The notes below the pieces were generated by a model. The model made no database searches. It was not told where the DNA came from and was given only the letters and a program-made list of their open reading frames with translations. Of a DNA stretch of 64,000 nt, positions 32,950 to 42,962 are shown one piece after another. This DNA comes from Aerococcus sp. UBA6277 (GTDB lineage Bacteria; Bacillota; Bacilli; Lactobacillales; Aerococcaceae): positions 25,017 to 89,016 of the forward strand of contig NZ_DJUR01000008.1 of the NCBI RefSeq assembly GCF_002440555.1. Direction: 5' to 3'. A program made the translations under genes and the position numbers. The first letter of the stretch is position 1; the number at the start of each line of letters is the position of its first letter.

Positions 32950-33315
32950 ATGGCTCGTATAGCAGGAGTAGATATTCCACGTGAGAAACGTATCGTTATT
33001 GCCTTAACATACATCTATGGTATCGGTAAAACGACTTCTCAAAAAATCTTAGCGCAAGCTGGAATTTCAGAAGATACTCGTGTACGTGACTTAACTAACG
33101 ATGAGTTAGATCGTTTACGTGCAGCAGTAGATACAATTAAAGTTGAAGGTGACTTACGTCGTGAACGTGCTTTAGACATCAAACGTCTACAAGAAATCGG
33201 TTCATACCGTGGCATCCGTCATCGTCGTGGTTTACCAGTTCGTGGTCAAAACACTAAGAACAACGCACGTACGCGTAAAGGTAAAGCTGTCGCAATTCAA
33301 GGTAAGAAAAAATAA
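32950..33315 (+). CDS. rpsM: 30S ribosomal protein S13
   Basis: 121 residues ([19 protein letters not shown]), with the helix-two-turn-helix segment [15 protein letters not shown] and the basic tail [15 protein letters not shown] that contacts P-site tRNA. Ribosome site AAAGGAGGG. Confidence 0.99.
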   Translation: MARIAGVDIPREKRIVIALTYIYGIGKTTSQKILAQAGISEDTRVRDLTNDELDRLRAAVDTIKVEGDLRRERALDIKRLQEIGSYRGIRHRRGLPVRGQNTKNNARTRKGKAVAIQGKKK

Positions 33316-33338
33316 TCTAAAAGGAGGTTAATTACACT

Positions 33339-33728
33339 ATGGCTAAACGTCCAGTTTCACGCAAACGTCGTGTGAAGAAAAATGTCGAAACAGGTGTGGC
33401 ACACATCCACTCTACATTTAACAATACTATCGTTATGATTACTGATGAGCATGGTAATGCAATTTCTTGGTCATCTGCAGGTGCTTTAGGATTTAAAGGT
33501 TCTCGTAAATCTACTCCTTACGCTGCTCAAATGGCTTCAGAAACAGCTACAAAAGCTGCTATGGATCACGGTATGAAATCTGTTGAAGTTTCAGTAAAAG
33601 GTCCTGGTTCAGGTCGTGAATCAGCTATCCGTGCTTTACAAGCAGCAGGTTTAGAAGTTACTGCTATTCGCGATGTAACACCTATTCCTCATAATGGTTG
33701 CCGTCCTCCAAAACGTCGTCGTGTTTAA
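33339..33728 (+). CDS. rpsK: 30S ribosomal protein S11
   Basis: 129 residues. Platform protein with [18 protein letters not shown] and the [10 protein letters not shown] tail, complete. Ribosome site AAAGGAGG. Confidence 0.99.
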   Translation: MAKRPVSRKRRVKKNVETGVAHIHSTFNNTIVMITDEHGNAISWSSAGALGFKGSRKSTPYAAQMASETATKAAMDHGMKSVEVSVKGPGSGRESAIRALQAAGLEVTAIRDVTPIPHNGCRPPKRRRV

Positions 33729-33794
33729 TCGATTGATGAACTTGGATATGCGATGATACATTTTCTCATGTTTTGAAAGGGGTAATTTGTCGAT

Positions 33795-34739
33795 ATGATC
33801 GAAATTGAAAAGCCAAATATTGAGACAATTGAAATTAACGACGATAGTAAATTTGGTAAATTCGTTGTAGAACCATTAGAACGCGGCTATGGAACAACCC
33901 TAGGTAATTCATTACGTCGTATCTTGTTGTCCTCACTACCAGGTACAGCAGTTACATCAATCCAAATTGACGATGTTTTGCATGAATACTCAACAGTCCC
34001 AGGTGTACGTGAAGACGTTACTGAGATTGTGTTGAACGTAAAACAATTATCATTGAAATTGTATGACGTAGAAGAAAAACAAGTAGAAATTGACATCACA
34101 GGTCCAGCTGACGTAACAGCTGCTGATATTATTGCCGATGCTGATTTCGATGTTATGAATCCAGACTTACATATCTGTACGCTTGCAGAAGGCGCTCGTT
34201 TCCACATGATTATGAATGTTAAAAACGGTCGTGGTTTTGTACGCTCAGAAAATAATAAAGTGGATTCAATGCCAATTGGCGAAATCCCAGTGGATTCTAT
34301 CTACACACCAATTTCCAAAGTAAACTATCAAGTTGAAAATACTCGTATCGGAGAAATCAACGAATACGATAAATTAACTATGGATATTTGGACTGATGGT
34401 ACAATTTCACCCGAAGAAGCATTAAGCTTAGCGGCAAAAATCATGACAGAACACTTGGAAGTATTCGTTAACTTAACAGACGAAGCTCGTCAAGTTGAAG
34501 TTATGGTCGAAAAAGAAGAAACACAAAAAGAAAAAATGCTTGAAATGACTATTGAAGAACTAGACTTATCAGTTCGTTCATACAACTGTCTAAAACGTGC
34601 AGGCATCAATACTGTTGAAGAATTGACTAACAAGTCTGAACCAGAAATGATGAAAGTACGTAACTTAGGTCGTAAGTCTCTTGAAGAGGTTAAAAACAAG
34701 CTAGCTGCTCTTGACTTATCTTTACGTCAAGAAGATTAA
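33795..34739 (+). CDS. rpoA: RNA polymerase alpha subunit
   Basis: 314 residues. N-terminal dimerisation domain with [21 protein letters not shown] (about 28-48), and a C-terminal helix-hairpin-helix domain ([22 protein letters not shown]) that binds UP elements and activators. Ribosome site AAGGGG, in the usual place between rpsK and rplQ. Confidence 0.99.
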   Translation: MIEIEKPNIETIEINDDSKFGKFVVEPLERGYGTTLGNSLRRILLSSLPGTAVTSIQIDDVLHEYSTVPGVREDVTEIVLNVKQLSLKLYDVEEKQVEIDITGPADVTAADIIADADFDVMNPDLHICTLAEGARFHMIMNVKNGRGFVRSENNKVDSMPIGEIPVDSIYTPISKVNYQVENTRIGEINEYDKLTMDIWTDGTISPEEALSLAAKIMTEHLEVFVNLTDEARQVEVMVEKEETQKEKMLEMTIEELDLSVRSYNCLKRAGINTVEELTNKSEPEMMKVRNLGRKSLEEVKNKLAALDLSLRQED

Positions 34740-34764
34740 TAAATCATAAAGGAGGATACTGACA

Positions 34765-35145
34765 ATGGGTTACCGTAAATTAGGTCGTACTAGCTCTCAA
34801 CGTAAAGCTATGTTACGTGACTTAACTACTGATTTAATTATCAATGAACGTATTACTACAACAGAAACTCGTGCGAAAGAAATCCGTCGTACAGCTGAAA
34901 AAATGATTACTTTAGGTAAACGTGGAGATTTAGCTGCTCGTCGTCAAGCGAACCAATTTGTTCGTAACGAAATCGCCGATGTTCGCGCTGAAGGTGAAGA
35001 CATCGTTATCGAGTCTGCTTTACAAAAATTATTCAACGATCTTGGTCCTCGTTACGCTGAACGTCAAGGTGGATACACTCGTATCTTAAAAACTGAACCT
35101 CGTCGTGGCGATGCTGCACCAATGGTTATTCTTGAATTAGTTTAA
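34765..35145 (+). CDS. rplQ: 50S ribosomal protein L17
   Basis: 126 residues ([20 protein letters not shown]), complete, ends PMVILELV. Last gene of the supercluster; in many Firmicutes the ecfA1-ecfA2-ecfT-truA genes follow directly, but here a hairpin-rich gap and two other genes intervene. Confidence 0.99.
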   Translation: MGYRKLGRTSSQRKAMLRDLTTDLIINERITTTETRAKEIRRTAEKMITLGKRGDLAARRQANQFVRNEIADVRAEGEDIVIESALQKLFNDLGPRYAERQGGYTRILKTEPRRGDAAPMVILELV

Positions 35146-35460
35146 TATAAACTTTTAGTGATGTATAAAACGGAGTGTCATGATGGTGGTTATACCTTGT
35201 ATAACCGAGTCTAGCTCTATCTACTCCTAGCGTGATGAAGTTCGCTAGGAGTGGAATATATCCATAAGTCTTATGAATAAATCAAGGCCAATTCATTTAG
35301 GTGAAAAATTGGTTCGGCATATGTGTTGTTTAACCAACAGGTGTTTGGTAGCATATATGCTTTTTTATTTTCTAAAGTGGTTGGGGATAGGGCTCAACCA
35401 CTTTTTTGGGTTTTTGGGTGGTATTAGTCGGCAGGATGTTGGGAAATCTCAAAATTAATG
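35146..35460 (+). terminator. Hairpin array and terminators after rplQ
   Basis: Four structures in about 220 bases: GGTTATAC/GTATAACC (35188-35195/35199-35206), ACTCCTAGCG/CGCTAGGAGT (35223-35232/35243-35252), a longer hairpin closed by GCATAT/ATATGC with TTTTTT (35317-35366), and AAGTGGTTG/CAACCACTT with TTTTTT (35375-35407). The last two look like terminators of the ribosomal transcript. No gene is supported in the 418-base gap 35146-35563. Confidence 0.7.
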
Positions 35461-35489
35461 TTCTCATTTTCCCATACTACCGATATAAT
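35461..35489 (+). promoter_or_regulatory. Promoter of the oatA-like gene
   Basis: TTCTCA (35461-35466), 17-base spacer, TATAAT (35484-35489). Confidence 0.6.
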
Positions 35490-35563
35490 ATATGTATTAT
35501 ATTTGCGTGAATTGTCTCGAGCAGTGTCAACTGCGTGCTTGGCAATTTAGAGAGGCGAGGGTA

Positions 35564-37471
35564 ATGAAGAAAAACTACTTTACACAGTTTGATACAATTC
35601 GATTCTTAGCGATGTTGGGTATTATTTTATACCACTATCTAACCCACCGTGTTTCGGGTGGTTTCTTAGGGGTGGACATTTTTCTCGTACTTTCGGGGTA
35701 TTTAGTGACCAGTCAAATGGAGAGTAAATATAAAGCAGGTATCCAGGAGTCTTATTTTAAGAAAACCTGGGGTCGCATACGTAAAGTATGGTGGCCTATG
35801 GTCATTATTACAATGGTAGGTCTGACTTATTTACTACTATTTAGGCAACAACTATTAGTCAATATTGGCATTAATCTAACAACATCCTTGTTATTCGTCA
35901 ATAATTGGCATCAAATATTATCTGGGTCATCCTATTTTGCGAATATGCTACACCCGTCACTAACAACACATTATTGGTATATTGCCGTTTATATGCAATT
36001 TATGGTGATTTGGCCACTATTCTTCAAAGCTAGTCGACGTTTCACCAAGACCAAATGGCAGTCGGGTCTAGTCATGCTTGGTACCGCGCTTTTGTCAGGC
36101 ATTTTAATGGCGATAATCTTCACACCTGGTGAAGACCCATCACGAGTTTACTACGGCACGGATACTAGATTCTTCTCTATCGCTTTTGGTGGGGCTGCTG
36201 CCCAATTGTTAGATATGGAACAAATGGCTTCTTGGTTGAAGAATCGTATTGGTCGCTTTCACCACTTTATTGTTGATGTGGTATTGCTAGGCTTATTGGC
36301 TATACTCACTTATGGGATGCTTCACATGCTTGATGCAGCGACATTCACCTACTATGGTGGGATGTTCGGTTATAATTTCCTAGCAGCTGTGACCATTGCC
36401 CTATTGACCTACCAGGGATCTTGGGTTGGTTTTCTATTGAAATTTAAACCCTTGCGTTGGCTTGGTCAACGTACATTCCATATGTATTTATGGTATTACC
36501 CAATCAATGTGTTGTTCCATATGGTACCAACCAGTCAGAATTGGTTTACCAATAGTATCTGGCCGCAAGTCATTTTGATCATTATCCTATCCTGCTTGTC
36601 TTATGCCTTACTAGAGGAAAAAAGATGGCCGGTGCCGGTCTTCAATGAAGTCCGTAACGACCAATCTGTCCATCTTTTTACCAAGGTTCGCAACTTGTTT
36701 AAAGAGCCAGCACCCTGGTTGACCCGCATTTTATTCATTGCATTTGCCCTCGTTTTCCTTGGAGGCGTGAGTGCTGTGGCAGTATCTAAACCAGCAGACA
36801 ATGTGACAGTAGAGGAGGAGCAAGCAGCTGAACAGGCTAAGAAGATTGAGGAATTGAACAAGCAACGGGCTGAACAAGAGAAGCAAGCTGACGCTAGTCT
36901 GTCAACCTATAAAGACAGTTTAAGTGAGGCGTCGCTAGGATTTTATGAAGGGATTCCTGATGAACAAGCCCGCTTTGCCTACCAATTACCGGTAACCTTT
37001 ATTGGTGACTCCCTCATGGTGGGCGAATCAGAGGGTTTGTACACCTTGTATCCTAATGCTATTGTTGACGCGGCGGTTGGTCGCCAGTTATATACCTTAA
37101 TTGGCTATCCAGCTAGCTTAGAAGCACAGGGTATGCTAAAAGATGTCGTTTTGGTTGACCTAGGTGCGAATGGTGGCTTTACGTCAGCTCAATTGTCTGA
37201 CTTCTTAGATGAGATTGGCCGGGATAAGACCATTTTTCTAGTCAATACCCATGTCGACCGTCCTTGGGCATCTGATGTCAACAAAACTTTAGCTGAAGCA
37301 GCTAGTGACAATAGTGATTCAGTATATTTACTGGATTGGCATGAATTCTACAGCAACCACGAAGAAGCGTCCACTTGGTTGAGCCAAGACGGGGTCCACT
37401 TTAATCCAGACGGAGGCCAAGTGTGGTTGCAGTTTATCACCAACGGTATGTACGAAGTCTTGAAAAAATAA
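35564..37471 (+). CDS. oatA: Peptidoglycan O-acetyltransferase-like membrane protein (OatA type)
   Basis: 635 residues from ATG at 35564 after GAGGCGAGGG. Residues about 1-410 are an acyltransferase-3 membrane domain (FDTIRFLAMLGIILYHY, GVDIFLVLSGYLV) with about ten helices plus one more. An Ala/Glu/Lys-rich linker (about 415-450) precedes an extracellular SGNH esterase-like domain with GDS at 481-483, GANG in the middle and DGVH at 609-612, giving the Ser/Asp/His set. O-acetylation of MurNAc gives lysozyme resistance in relatives; another wall-polymer target is possible. Confidence 0.88.
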   Translation: MKKNYFTQFDTIRFLAMLGIILYHYLTHRVSGGFLGVDIFLVLSGYLVTSQMESKYKAGIQESYFKKTWGRIRKVWWPMVIITMVGLTYLLLFRQQLLVNIGINLTTSLLFVNNWHQILSGSSYFANMLHPSLTTHYWYIAVYMQFMVIWPLFFKASRRFTKTKWQSGLVMLGTALLSGILMAIIFTPGEDPSRVYYGTDTRFFSIAFGGAAAQLLDMEQMASWLKNRIGRFHHFIVDVVLLGLLAILTYGMLHMLDAATFTYYGGMFGYNFLAAVTIALLTYQGSWVGFLLKFKPLRWLGQRTFHMYLWYYPINVLFHMVPTSQNWFTNSIWPQVILIIILSCLSYALLEEKRWPVPVFNEVRNDQSVHLFTKVRNLFKEPAPWLTRILFIAFALVFLGGVSAVAVSKPADNVTVEEEQAAEQAKKIEELNKQRAEQEKQADASLSTYKDSLSEASLGFYEGIPDEQARFAYQLPVTFIGDSLMVGESEGLYTLYPNAIVDAAVGRQLYTLIGYPASLEAQGMLKDVVLVDLGANGGFTSAQLSDFLDEIGRDKTIFLVNTHVDRPWASDVNKTLAEAASDNSDSVYLLDWHEFYSNHEEASTWLSQDGVHFNPDGGQVWLQFITNGMYEVLKK

Positions 37472-37501
37472 AATTTCCATATATAAATGAATCATTCGGT
37501 G

Positions 37502-37539
37502 AAAAGGCAATTGCGGATTTGAGTGCAATTGCCTTTTTT
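37502..37539 (+). terminator. Terminator after the oatA-like gene
   Basis: AAAAGGCAATTGC pairs with GCAATTGCCTTTT, ending in TTTTTT. Confidence 0.92.
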
Positions 37540-37606
37540 GTGTTGGAAATTAAGGGTATAATGACCCATATTAGAGCGTTATCAAGAGGATGGAGGCAAT
37601 GCGCAT

Positions 37607-38056
37607 ATGGCTGAGGATAAATTGTTTTATACGACACGGGTGCATAATGATCAAGGACTTAAGGGAACGGCCTGGGTTGAAGGGGAGAATGAGCTGCGGG
37701 TTCAAACGTCAAGTCCTTTGAAAGCGAATGAGCCTGGGACGAACCCAGAACAATTGATTGCCTTATCATGGGCTACGTGTTTGAATGCGACCATCGAAAT
37801 TGCTTTAGACCGACACGGTATCAAGGGTATGACCAGTGAAGTGGTCGTTCAAGTGGATTATAAATTAAACCAGGAAACGACCATTACTTATTTTGATTTT
37901 AAAGTAGATGTCTATCTCGATTTACCACGTGATCAGGCGGAAGCTATTGTCTATGAGGCAGAAGAACGTTGTCCGGTATCTCAAATTATCGGTGATTATC
38001 CTTATACGGAAATGGTGATTCATCCTAATGATCTTGGGGATGGTACAAAGGCATAA
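37607..38056 (+). CDS. OsmC/Ohr-family peroxiredoxin-like protein
   Basis: 149 residues. The two reactive-type cysteines of the family are present: C58 (SWATCLNAT) and C122 (EERCPVSQ). Ohr and OsmC reduce organic hydroperoxides using lipoyl or other thiols. Ohr/YhfA-like subgrouping is uncertain. Start at 37607 with the site GGAGG. Monocistronic; the FMN riboswitch promoter follows. Confidence 0.85.
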   Translation: MAEDKLFYTTRVHNDQGLKGTAWVEGENELRVQTSSPLKANEPGTNPEQLIALSWATCLNATIEIALDRHGIKGMTSEVVVQVDYKLNQETTITYFDFKVDVYLDLPRDQAEAIVYEAEERCPVSQIIGDYPYTEMVIHPNDLGDGTKA

Positions 38057-38080
38057 ACAAGGTGTCTTGACATCTAATCA

Positions 38081-38109
38081 TTGCTTTTACTGGTGGATTT
38101 GTGTAGACT
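38081..38109 (+). promoter_or_regulatory. Promoter of the FMN-riboswitch transcript
   Basis: TTGCTT (38081-38086), 17-base spacer, TAGACT (38104-38109). A TTGACA also occurs at 38067-38072 but lacks a matching -10. Confidence 0.55.
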
Positions 38110-38134
38110 AAACTAAGTGAAAAACAAATGAAAT

Positions 38135-38252
38135 GTCTTCAGGGCAGGGTGCGAGTCCCGATCGGCGGTAAAGTCCGCGAATTACCAGGTAAAGCAGGTG
38201 ATTGAACTAGTGGAATTCTAGTACCGACTGTTACAGTCAGGATGGAAGAAGC
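38135..38252 (+). promoter_or_regulatory. FMN riboswitch (RFN element)
   Basis: Recognised from the ordered RFN core: TCTTCAGGGCAGGGTG, then CGGCGGTAAAGTCCGCGA, a central arm, ACCGAC...CAGTC, GGATGGAAGAAG. P1 is formed by TCTTC (38136-38140) and GAAGA (38244-38248). The 3' P1 arm GGAAGA can instead pair with TCTTCC (38315-38320) of the downstream terminator, which gives a direct FMN-dependent termination switch. The first gene downstream is ecfA1, not ribU or a rib gene. Confidence 0.95.
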
Positions 38253-38311
38253 GTATAGCAGGATGAACGAGACGGCGATGCAAGTCTAGCTGGACTTGGG
38301 CTTCTTTGACA

Positions 38312-38345
38312 AACTCTTCCAAGTAACGTTGGAGGAGTTTTTTTT
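38312..38345 (+). terminator. Riboswitch-controlled terminator
   Basis: AACTCTTCCAA pairs with TTGGAGGAGTT (one G-U pair) followed by eight T, 28 bases before ecfA1. The left arm overlaps the alternative partner of the aptamer P1. Confidence 0.92.
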
Positions 38346-38373
38346 AAATATATTAAGTGAGCGAGGGAACAAG

Positions 38374-39216
38374 ATGGCGAAACCGATTATTCAGGTTCAA
38401 GATTTGTCTTTTCAATATAGTCAATCAGACGAGAAATTAGCTATAGATGGCCTATCAACGACTATCTATGAAGGTGAATGGCTAGCAATTATTGGCCATA
38501 ATGGGTCGGGGAAATCGACCTTTTCAAAATTATTAGTGGGCTTACTAGAAGCCAAGTCAGGAATCATTCAGGTGGACGATAAGGTCCTTTCTATGGAGAC
38601 CTTATGGGATATCCGGAGTCAAGTGGGGCTAGTCTTTCAAAATCCAGACAACCAATTCGTTGGGGCAACGGTTGAAGATGATGTGGCTTTTGCCTTGGAA
38701 AATATGGGTATGCCGGTTGATGAGATGCATGCCCGTGTTGAGTCTGCCTTGAAACGGGTTAAAATGTGGGACTATCGCGACAGGGAACCCGCAGCCTTAT
38801 CAGGTGGTCAAAAACAACGAGTAGCTATTGCGGGTGTGATTGCTGTGGCACCGAAAATCATTATTTTAGATGAATCGACTTCAATGTTAGATCCCGAAGG
38901 GCGTGACGAATTGATGGCAGTCGTGGCGGATATCAAACAAGATAATTCCCTGACTGTGATTTCGATTACCCATGATTTAAACGAGGCGGCGGAAGCTGAC
39001 CGGATGCTTGTCTTTAAAGAAGGGCAAATTATTAAAGAGGGGACGCCAGCTGAAATCTTTACTTACGGGAATGATTTAACTGAGATTGGTTTGGATGTGC
39101 CTTTTTCCGAGCAACTAAAAAGCGCCCTTGCTAAACGCGGTGTGGCTGTGCCGGATGCATATTTTGATGAAGAAGGGTTGGGTGAATGGTTATGCAAATC
39201 GCATTTGAACAAGTAG
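38374..39216 (+). CDS. ecfA1: ECF transporter ATPase EcfA1
   Basis: 280 residues from ATG at 38374 ([17 protein letters not shown]) after GCGAGGG. Walker [10 protein letters not shown] at 41-49, a Q-loop in VFQNPDNQF, signature LSGGQKQR and Walker [14 protein letters not shown]. One of two ATPases of the shared (group II) energy-coupling module that powers many vitamin S-components, RibU and others. Overlaps ecfA2 by 25 bases. Confidence 0.95.
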   Translation: MAKPIIQVQDLSFQYSQSDEKLAIDGLSTTIYEGEWLAIIGHNGSGKSTFSKLLVGLLEAKSGIIQVDDKVLSMETLWDIRSQVGLVFQNPDNQFVGATVEDDVAFALENMGMPVDEMHARVESALKRVKMWDYRDREPAALSGGQKQRVAIAGVIAVAPKIIILDESTSMLDPEGRDELMAVVADIKQDNSLTVISITHDLNEAAEADRMLVFKEGQIIKEGTPAEIFTYGNDLTEIGLDVPFSEQLKSALAKRGVAVPDAYFDEEGLGEWLCKSHLNK

Positions 39217-40121
39217 GCTTTACTTACGGTGCTGGGACACCGTTCGCCAGTGTAGCCCTGCATGATATTAACGTGATGATTCCAGATGGATCATATACGG
39301 CGATTATTGGCCATACAGGGTCAGGAAAGTCTACCATTACCCAACACCTTAACGCCTTGGTACAACCCACTGTAGGCCAAGTACGGATTGGTGAGACGGT
39401 GGTATCAGCTGACTCTAAGCCAAAAAACTTGAAGAAAATCCGCCAACGAGTAGGGATGGTCTTCCAATTTCCTGAAGGACAACTATTTGAAGAAACTGTT
39501 ATTAAAGATGTCATGTTCGGTCCTATGAATTTTGGTGACGGTGAAGCGACAGCCCGCGAGAAAGCTGAAGCGGCTTTAGCAGCAGTGGGGATTGCCCCGA
39601 CTTTATTTGAGCGGTCACCTTTTGAGTTATCTGGTGGGCAAATGCGCAGGGTAGCCATTGCTGGGGTGATTGCCATGAAACCGGAAGTACTGGTATTAGA
39701 TGAGCCAACTGCTGGACTGGATCCAAAAGGTCGGATGGAAATGATGGCTATGTTCGACCGCTTGTACCGAGACCAAGGGTTGACGATTGTTTTAGTGACC
39801 CATCAAATGGAAGATGTGGCAGCATATGCCAACCACGTGATTGTGATGGACGGTGGGACTTGTGTGAAAGAAGGGACGCCAGCTGACGTCTTTGCGGACC
39901 CTGCTTGGTTAGCCAGCCACCAACTGGCTTTACCGGAAGCAGCTGATTTTGCTTTTAATCTACAAGGTAGATTAGACCGCCAGTTATGGAATGCAGCGAC
40001 TCAAGTGCCATTAACGGTAGATGCTTTAGCTGATTTAATCGTTGATAACTTGTCTTTAACGACCGGGCAAAATGACGACGACAAGTCAAGCGGACTTATT
40101 ACACAGGAAGGAGGCCAATGA
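39192..40121 (+). CDS. ecfA2: ECF transporter ATPase EcfA2
   Basis: 309 residues from ATG at 39192 ([18 protein letters not shown]), the usual family start; ATG at 39186 is a two-codon alternative. Walker [23 protein letters not shown], signature LSGGQMRR, Walker [14 protein letters not shown]. Pairs with EcfA1. Its C-terminus is slightly extended and acidic ([16 protein letters not shown]). The gap to ecfT is 3 bases. Confidence 0.95.
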   Translation: MQIAFEQVGFTYGAGTPFASVALHDINVMIPDGSYTAIIGHTGSGKSTITQHLNALVQPTVGQVRIGETVVSADSKPKNLKKIRQRVGMVFQFPEGQLFEETVIKDVMFGPMNFGDGEATAREKAEAALAAVGIAPTLFERSPFELSGGQMRRVAIAGVIAMKPEVLVLDEPTAGLDPKGRMEMMAMFDRLYRDQGLTIVLVTHQMEDVAAYANHVIVMDGGTCVKEGTPADVFADPAWLASHQLALPEAADFAFNLQGRLDRQLWNAATQVPLTVDALADLIVDNLSLTTGQNDDDKSSGLITQEGGQ

Positions 40122-40124
40122 TAG

Positions 40125-40913
40125 ATGAAAGATAAATTGATTATTGGCCGGTACATTCCCGGTAATTCCTTGATGCACAAATTGGACCCACGGGTGAAAT
40201 TGGTGGGCTTGATTGTCATGATGCTATTGGTATTCGCGGCAACTAATGTCACGACCAATATCGTTATGATCGTGGTAGTCACGAGTCTAGTCTTTTTAAC
40301 TGGGATTTCTTTAAGGGTATTTTTACGCGGTTTGAAACCCATGATAGCTATTATTATTTTTACGGTAGCCCTACAAATTCTCTTTACCCACACCGGGGAC
40401 GTCCTGTGGTCATTTGGGCCACTAGCCTTAACAACTGGTGGCTTGTCTAATGCGGCCTATATTTTTGTCCGCTTCCTATTGATTATTTTTCTATCGACGA
40501 TATTGACTTTGACCACTCAACCCCTGGCTATTACAGATGCCATGGAAGCCTTGTTGAAGCCTGTTCGTAATATTTTGCCAGTCCATGAGATTGCCTTGAT
40601 GTTGTCGATTGCCTTGCGATTTGTCCCGACCCTACTTGAAGAAGCGGATAAGATCATGAACGCACAGCGGGCACGTGGTGTGGACTTTTCAGAAGGGAAT
40701 ATCCTTGAGCGGGTGAAAGCCTTTATTCCAGTCCTCATTCCCTTATTCATTTCAGCCTTTAACCGGGCTTATGACCTAGCCACTGCCATGGAAGCACGTG
40801 GTTACAAGGGCGGTGAAGGCCGGACCAAGTACCGTCAATTGCATTGGGGCAGAATAGATACCCTTGCTAGTATCGGTCTTGCTGTTTTGACTATTATCAT
40901 GATTATCTTATAG
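40125..40913 (+). CDS. ecfT: ECF transporter transmembrane scaffold EcfT
   Basis: 262 residues with several membrane helices. The coupling-helix Ala-Arg-Gly motifs are visible as NAQRARGVDF and AMEARGYKGGEGRT. Joins the EcfA1/EcfA2 pair and exchanges S-components. Ribosome site AAGGAGG in the ecfA2 end. truA follows by 21 bases. Confidence 0.95.
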   Translation: MKDKLIIGRYIPGNSLMHKLDPRVKLVGLIVMMLLVFAATNVTTNIVMIVVVTSLVFLTGISLRVFLRGLKPMIAIIIFTVALQILFTHTGDVLWSFGPLALTTGGLSNAAYIFVRFLLIIFLSTILTLTTQPLAITDAMEALLKPVRNILPVHEIALMLSIALRFVPTLLEEADKIMNAQRARGVDFSEGNILERVKAFIPVLIPLFISAFNRAYDLATAMEARGYKGGEGRTKYRQLHWGRIDTLASIGLAVLTIIMIIL

Positions 40914-40934
40914 CCAATAGAAGGAGGGCGCATT

Positions 40935-41792
40935 TTGCCTAGATTTAAAGTAACCTTGCAATACGACGGGACCCCCTTTGTCGGCTTTCAAGTTCAACCA
41001 AATGGCCATACCGTACAAGAGGCCCTTGAAAAAGCCTTAAAGCTCATGTCTAAAGGACAGACGATTCCTGTCGTTGGGTCAGGCCGGACCGATTCAGGCG
41101 TTCATGCCCTTGGCCAAGTGATTCATTTTGATTATCCAGCGGAAATCGGTGAGGAAGCGGTTTTAAGAGCCTTGAATTCAATCCTTGATGATGCTATTCG
41201 CATCACCAAGGTTGAGCGGGTGGAGGATGATTTCCACGCTCGGTTCCATACTAACGGCAAGAAGTACATCTACAAGGTAGACACTTCTAAGTTTCCGTCA
41301 CCGTTTACTAGACAGTATATGTACCACCATCCCTACCGGACGGACGTTACACGTATGCAAACGGCCTTAAAAGACATTATCGGCGTCCATGATTTTAAGT
41401 CCTTCTGTTCGACAAAAACGGATAAGACCAACTTTGTCCGGGAAATTTACCGGGCTGAGGTGACGGCTGATCCGGATGCAGAAACCTTGACCTTTGTCTT
41501 TGAAGGGTCTGGATTCTTGTATAATATGGTCCGAATTTTGGTGGGTACAACGCTTCAAATTGGTGACGGGTTAAGACCAGTTGATGAGATGAAACGGTTG
41601 ATAGCAGCTGAAGACCGGAATGAAGCAGGACCCACAGCAGCCGCACATGGCTTATATTTAGCGGAGGTTTATTACCTAGGACTAGAAGACCGCCGGCAGG
41701 TTTCCAAGGCTTATAGCGACTATAAAGCTGGTTTAGGGACGCCTATGGGTGCAAGTGTGGACTTAGATGCAGATCCAGGTGAAGACTTTTAG
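40935..41792 (+). CDS. truA: tRNA pseudouridine(38-40) synthase TruA
   Basis: 285 residues, TTG start (MPRFKVTLQYDGTPFVGFQ) after AAGGAGGG. Catalytic D53 in GSGRTDSGVHALGQV. It modifies the anticodon stem-loop of many tRNAs. The last 30 or so residues (SKAYSDYKAGLGTPMGAS... ending GEDF) exceed the usual family length. Last gene of the riboswitch-controlled operon, so its expression may follow FMN unless an internal promoter exists. Confidence 0.96.
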   Translation: MPRFKVTLQYDGTPFVGFQVQPNGHTVQEALEKALKLMSKGQTIPVVGSGRTDSGVHALGQVIHFDYPAEIGEEAVLRALNSILDDAIRITKVERVEDDFHARFHTNGKKYIYKVDTSKFPSPFTRQYMYHHPYRTDVTRMQTALKDIIGVHDFKSFCSTKTDKTNFVREIYRAEVTADPDAETLTFVFEGSGFLYNMVRILVGTTLQIGDGLRPVDEMKRLIAAEDRNEAGPTAAAHGLYLAEVYYLGLEDRRQVSKAYSDYKAGLGTPMGASVDLDADPGEDF

Positions 41793-41880
41793 AGACGGTC
41801 GACAATTTTGATGATGGTATGAATCAAGAATAAGTTCTTCAATCTTTGGTCACAAATTTTATATAGCTTAAAAGGCAAAA

Positions 41881-41921
41881 ACTCGATACAATATACATAT
41901 CAAATTGTATCGAGTTTTTTT
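41881..41921 (+). terminator. Terminator after truA
   Basis: ACTCGATACAAT (41881-41892) pairs with ATTGTATCGAGT (41904-41915), then seven T. Confidence 0.92.
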
Positions 41922-41951
41922 ATTTTACCTTGATGTCAGAAGGAGTCCAAC

Positions 41952-42734
41952 ATGAAGAGTGTAAAAATTGCTTCCTTGAAGTTCGGGGAGGATAGACCAA
42001 AAATGATTATTCCCTTAGCCGAGGATAATGCTGTAGATATTATCAACTGTGCCAATTTCTACCGCCGTCAACCAGGCGATATGGTGGAATGGCGGATTGA
42101 TTACTTTGACGATTTCGACGAGCTGGAAGAGTTGGCTGAATTGAGTAAACGGGTGAAAACTTCTATTCAAAAGCCCTTACTTGCCACCTTTAGAACTTTG
42201 AGCGAGGGCGGGGAGTCAGCTATAGGCAAGAGCCAGTATGTTGAAATGTACCGGTATTTAATCCAAGCCAAGGCTGTCGATGCTATCGATATCGAGTTTG
42301 AGCGCGGCCAGGATATCTTAGACAACCTAATTCCTTACGCCCACAAACACCAAGTCAAAGTCATCGTTTCCTACCATGATTTTGTGAAAACCCACTTGGA
42401 AAATGATATGGTCAAACGTCTACAAAAGATGGGGCAGTCAGACGCGGATATTGTGAAAATGGCCGTCATGCCCCACGATGAAGCGGACGTATTGGCCTTG
42501 ATGAATGCGACCCAACAAGCGTCAACATTAATCGACCAACCTTTGATTACCATGTCGATGGGCCGTTTAGGCAAGATTACCCGGATTGCAGGGGAAATCT
42601 TCAAATCAGCTGCTAGCTTTGCCACTGTAGAAGGGATGTCATCTGCCCCTGGGCAAATGGCCGTTGAAGATGTGGAAGAATGCCTGAACTTGTTGAGTCT
42701 ACGTGCAGATGACCTGGATGACGATGATTTCTAG
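41952..42734 (+). CDS. aroD: 3-dehydroquinate dehydratase, type I
   Basis: 260 residues; third step of the shikimate pathway. The active-site pair is in place: H142 (VSYHDF) and Schiff-base K169 (IVKMAVMP), nearly the numbers of the Salmonella enzyme, with EWR at 46-48 and the SMGRLGKITR substrate loop. The start at 41952 follows AGGAG. The gene is alone; no other aro gene is in the window. A short acidic tail (DDLDDDDF) ends it. Confidence 0.95.
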   Translation: MKSVKIASLKFGEDRPKMIIPLAEDNAVDIINCANFYRRQPGDMVEWRIDYFDDFDELEELAELSKRVKTSIQKPLLATFRTLSEGGESAIGKSQYVEMYRYLIQAKAVDAIDIEFERGQDILDNLIPYAHKHQVKVIVSYHDFVKTHLENDMVKRLQKMGQSDADIVKMAVMPHDEADVLALMNATQQASTLIDQPLITMSMGRLGKITRIAGEIFKSAASFATVEGMSSAPGQMAVEDVEECLNLLSLRADDLDDDDF

Positions 42735-42796
42735 GATAAGTTGTTTCTAGGGTTGAAACGCGGCCATTGGGTAACGAAATACGCATAAGATAAGAG

Positions 42797-42827
42797 AGGA
42801 TTGTAGGGTAAAACCACAGTCCTTTTT
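42797..42827 (+). terminator. Probable terminator after aroD
   Basis: AGGATTGTAGG pairs with CCACAGTCCT with one bulge, followed by TTTTT. Confidence 0.65.
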
Positions 42828-42866
42828 GCTTTCAAAAAAGCTTTCATTAACACTTTGATTTTTGAT

Positions 42867-42872
42867 ATAATC
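42867..42872 (+). promoter_or_regulatory. Extended -10 promoter region of fabV
   Basis: The 228-base gap before fabV has TGATATAAT (extended -10, TATAAT at 42867-42872) and a second TATAAT near 42905. Neither has a good -35. A clear FabT or FapR palindrome was not found. Confidence 0.4.
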
Positions 42873-42962
42873 ATGTAAAACTTTACTACTAGTTTCCTTA
42901 ACTATATAATGTAAAGATGAATCATCAAAAAATGAGAAATTAGTAAATATTAGGAGACTTAT

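Noticed and set aside
42840..42962. FabT/FapR operator before fabV
   Set aside because: TTTGATTTTTGATA is a direct, not inverted, arrangement and does not match the palindromes of these regulators.
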